A stretch of DNA of 6,440 nucleotides from Gammaproteobacteria bacterium (GTDB lineage Bacteria > Pseudomonadota > Gammaproteobacteria > Pseudomonadales > Azotimanducaceae_A): assembly GCA_002714125.1 (NCBI GenBank), contig PAWP01000020.1, positions 1 through 6,440 of the forward strand, read 5' to 3'. Position 1 is the stretch's first letter. The number at the start of each line of letters is the position of its first letter. Below the pieces are notes generated by a model, which had not been told where the DNA came from, did not search any database, and saw only the letters and a list, made by a program, of their open reading frames with translations. Of this stretch, positions 6,440-6,440 are shown piece by piece. Made by a program: the position numbers and the translations under genes.

Positions 6440-6440
6440 G

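Noticed and set aside
1..6440. CRISPR array, tRNA/rRNA gene, insertion sequence or phage attachment site
   Set aside because: No regularly spaced repeats, cloverleaf-like segment, transposase motif or long terminal inverted repeats were seen by eye.

Overview
The window reads as a stretch of bacterial chromosome devoted to acyl-CoA and organic-acid metabolism. The sequence is moderately GC-rich and genes carry Shine-Dalgarno sites (AGGAG, AAGAAGG, GGAG). Together with the gene content (class III CoA-transferase, acyl-CoA dehydrogenase, biotin-type carboxyltransferase, ThDP-dependent decarboxylase/synthase-like enzyme) this points to a heterotrophic bacterium, perhaps a proteobacterium or an actinobacterium. 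The sequence alone does not decide the phylum. No phage, plasmid, transposon, CRISPR or RNA gene is visible.

Layout. From 1 to 488 (+) lies the C-terminal part of a CaiB/BaiF-type CoA-transferase whose start is outside the window. From about 550 to 1376 (-) there is a decayed gene: three reading frames together give a recognisable major facilitator superfamily (MFS) transporter, broken by at least five in-frame stops and two frameshifts and apparently shortened in the middle. An intact divergent acyl-CoA dehydrogenase follows at 1527-2660 (+). The interval 2661-3161 has no convincing gene; it holds a possible terminator hairpin and an open minus-strand stretch that may be another relic. From 6426 down to 3162 (-) run two intact genes in a probable operon: a 545-residue ThDP-dependent enzyme of the acetolactate synthase/benzoylformate decarboxylase fold, then, after a 76-nt linker, a 516-residue acyl-CoA carboxylase carboxyltransferase subunit.

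How the genes may work together (inference). A CoA-transferase can activate an organic acid to its CoA thioester, an acyl-CoA dehydrogenase can introduce a double bond, a carboxyltransferase can add or move a carboxyl group on an acyl-CoA, and a ThDP enzyme can decarboxylate or ligate a 2-oxo acid. The set looks like a dispersed catabolic locus for an organic acid whose substrate cannot be read from sequence. The loss of an MFS transporter beside it would suggest that the locus lost an uptake or efflux step. No biotin carboxylase or biotin carrier is in the window, so the carboxyltransferase must either borrow these from elsewhere or work differently. Nothing here is clearly a new system; the transporter relic and the ThDP enzyme/carboxyltransferase pair are the points most worth a second look.
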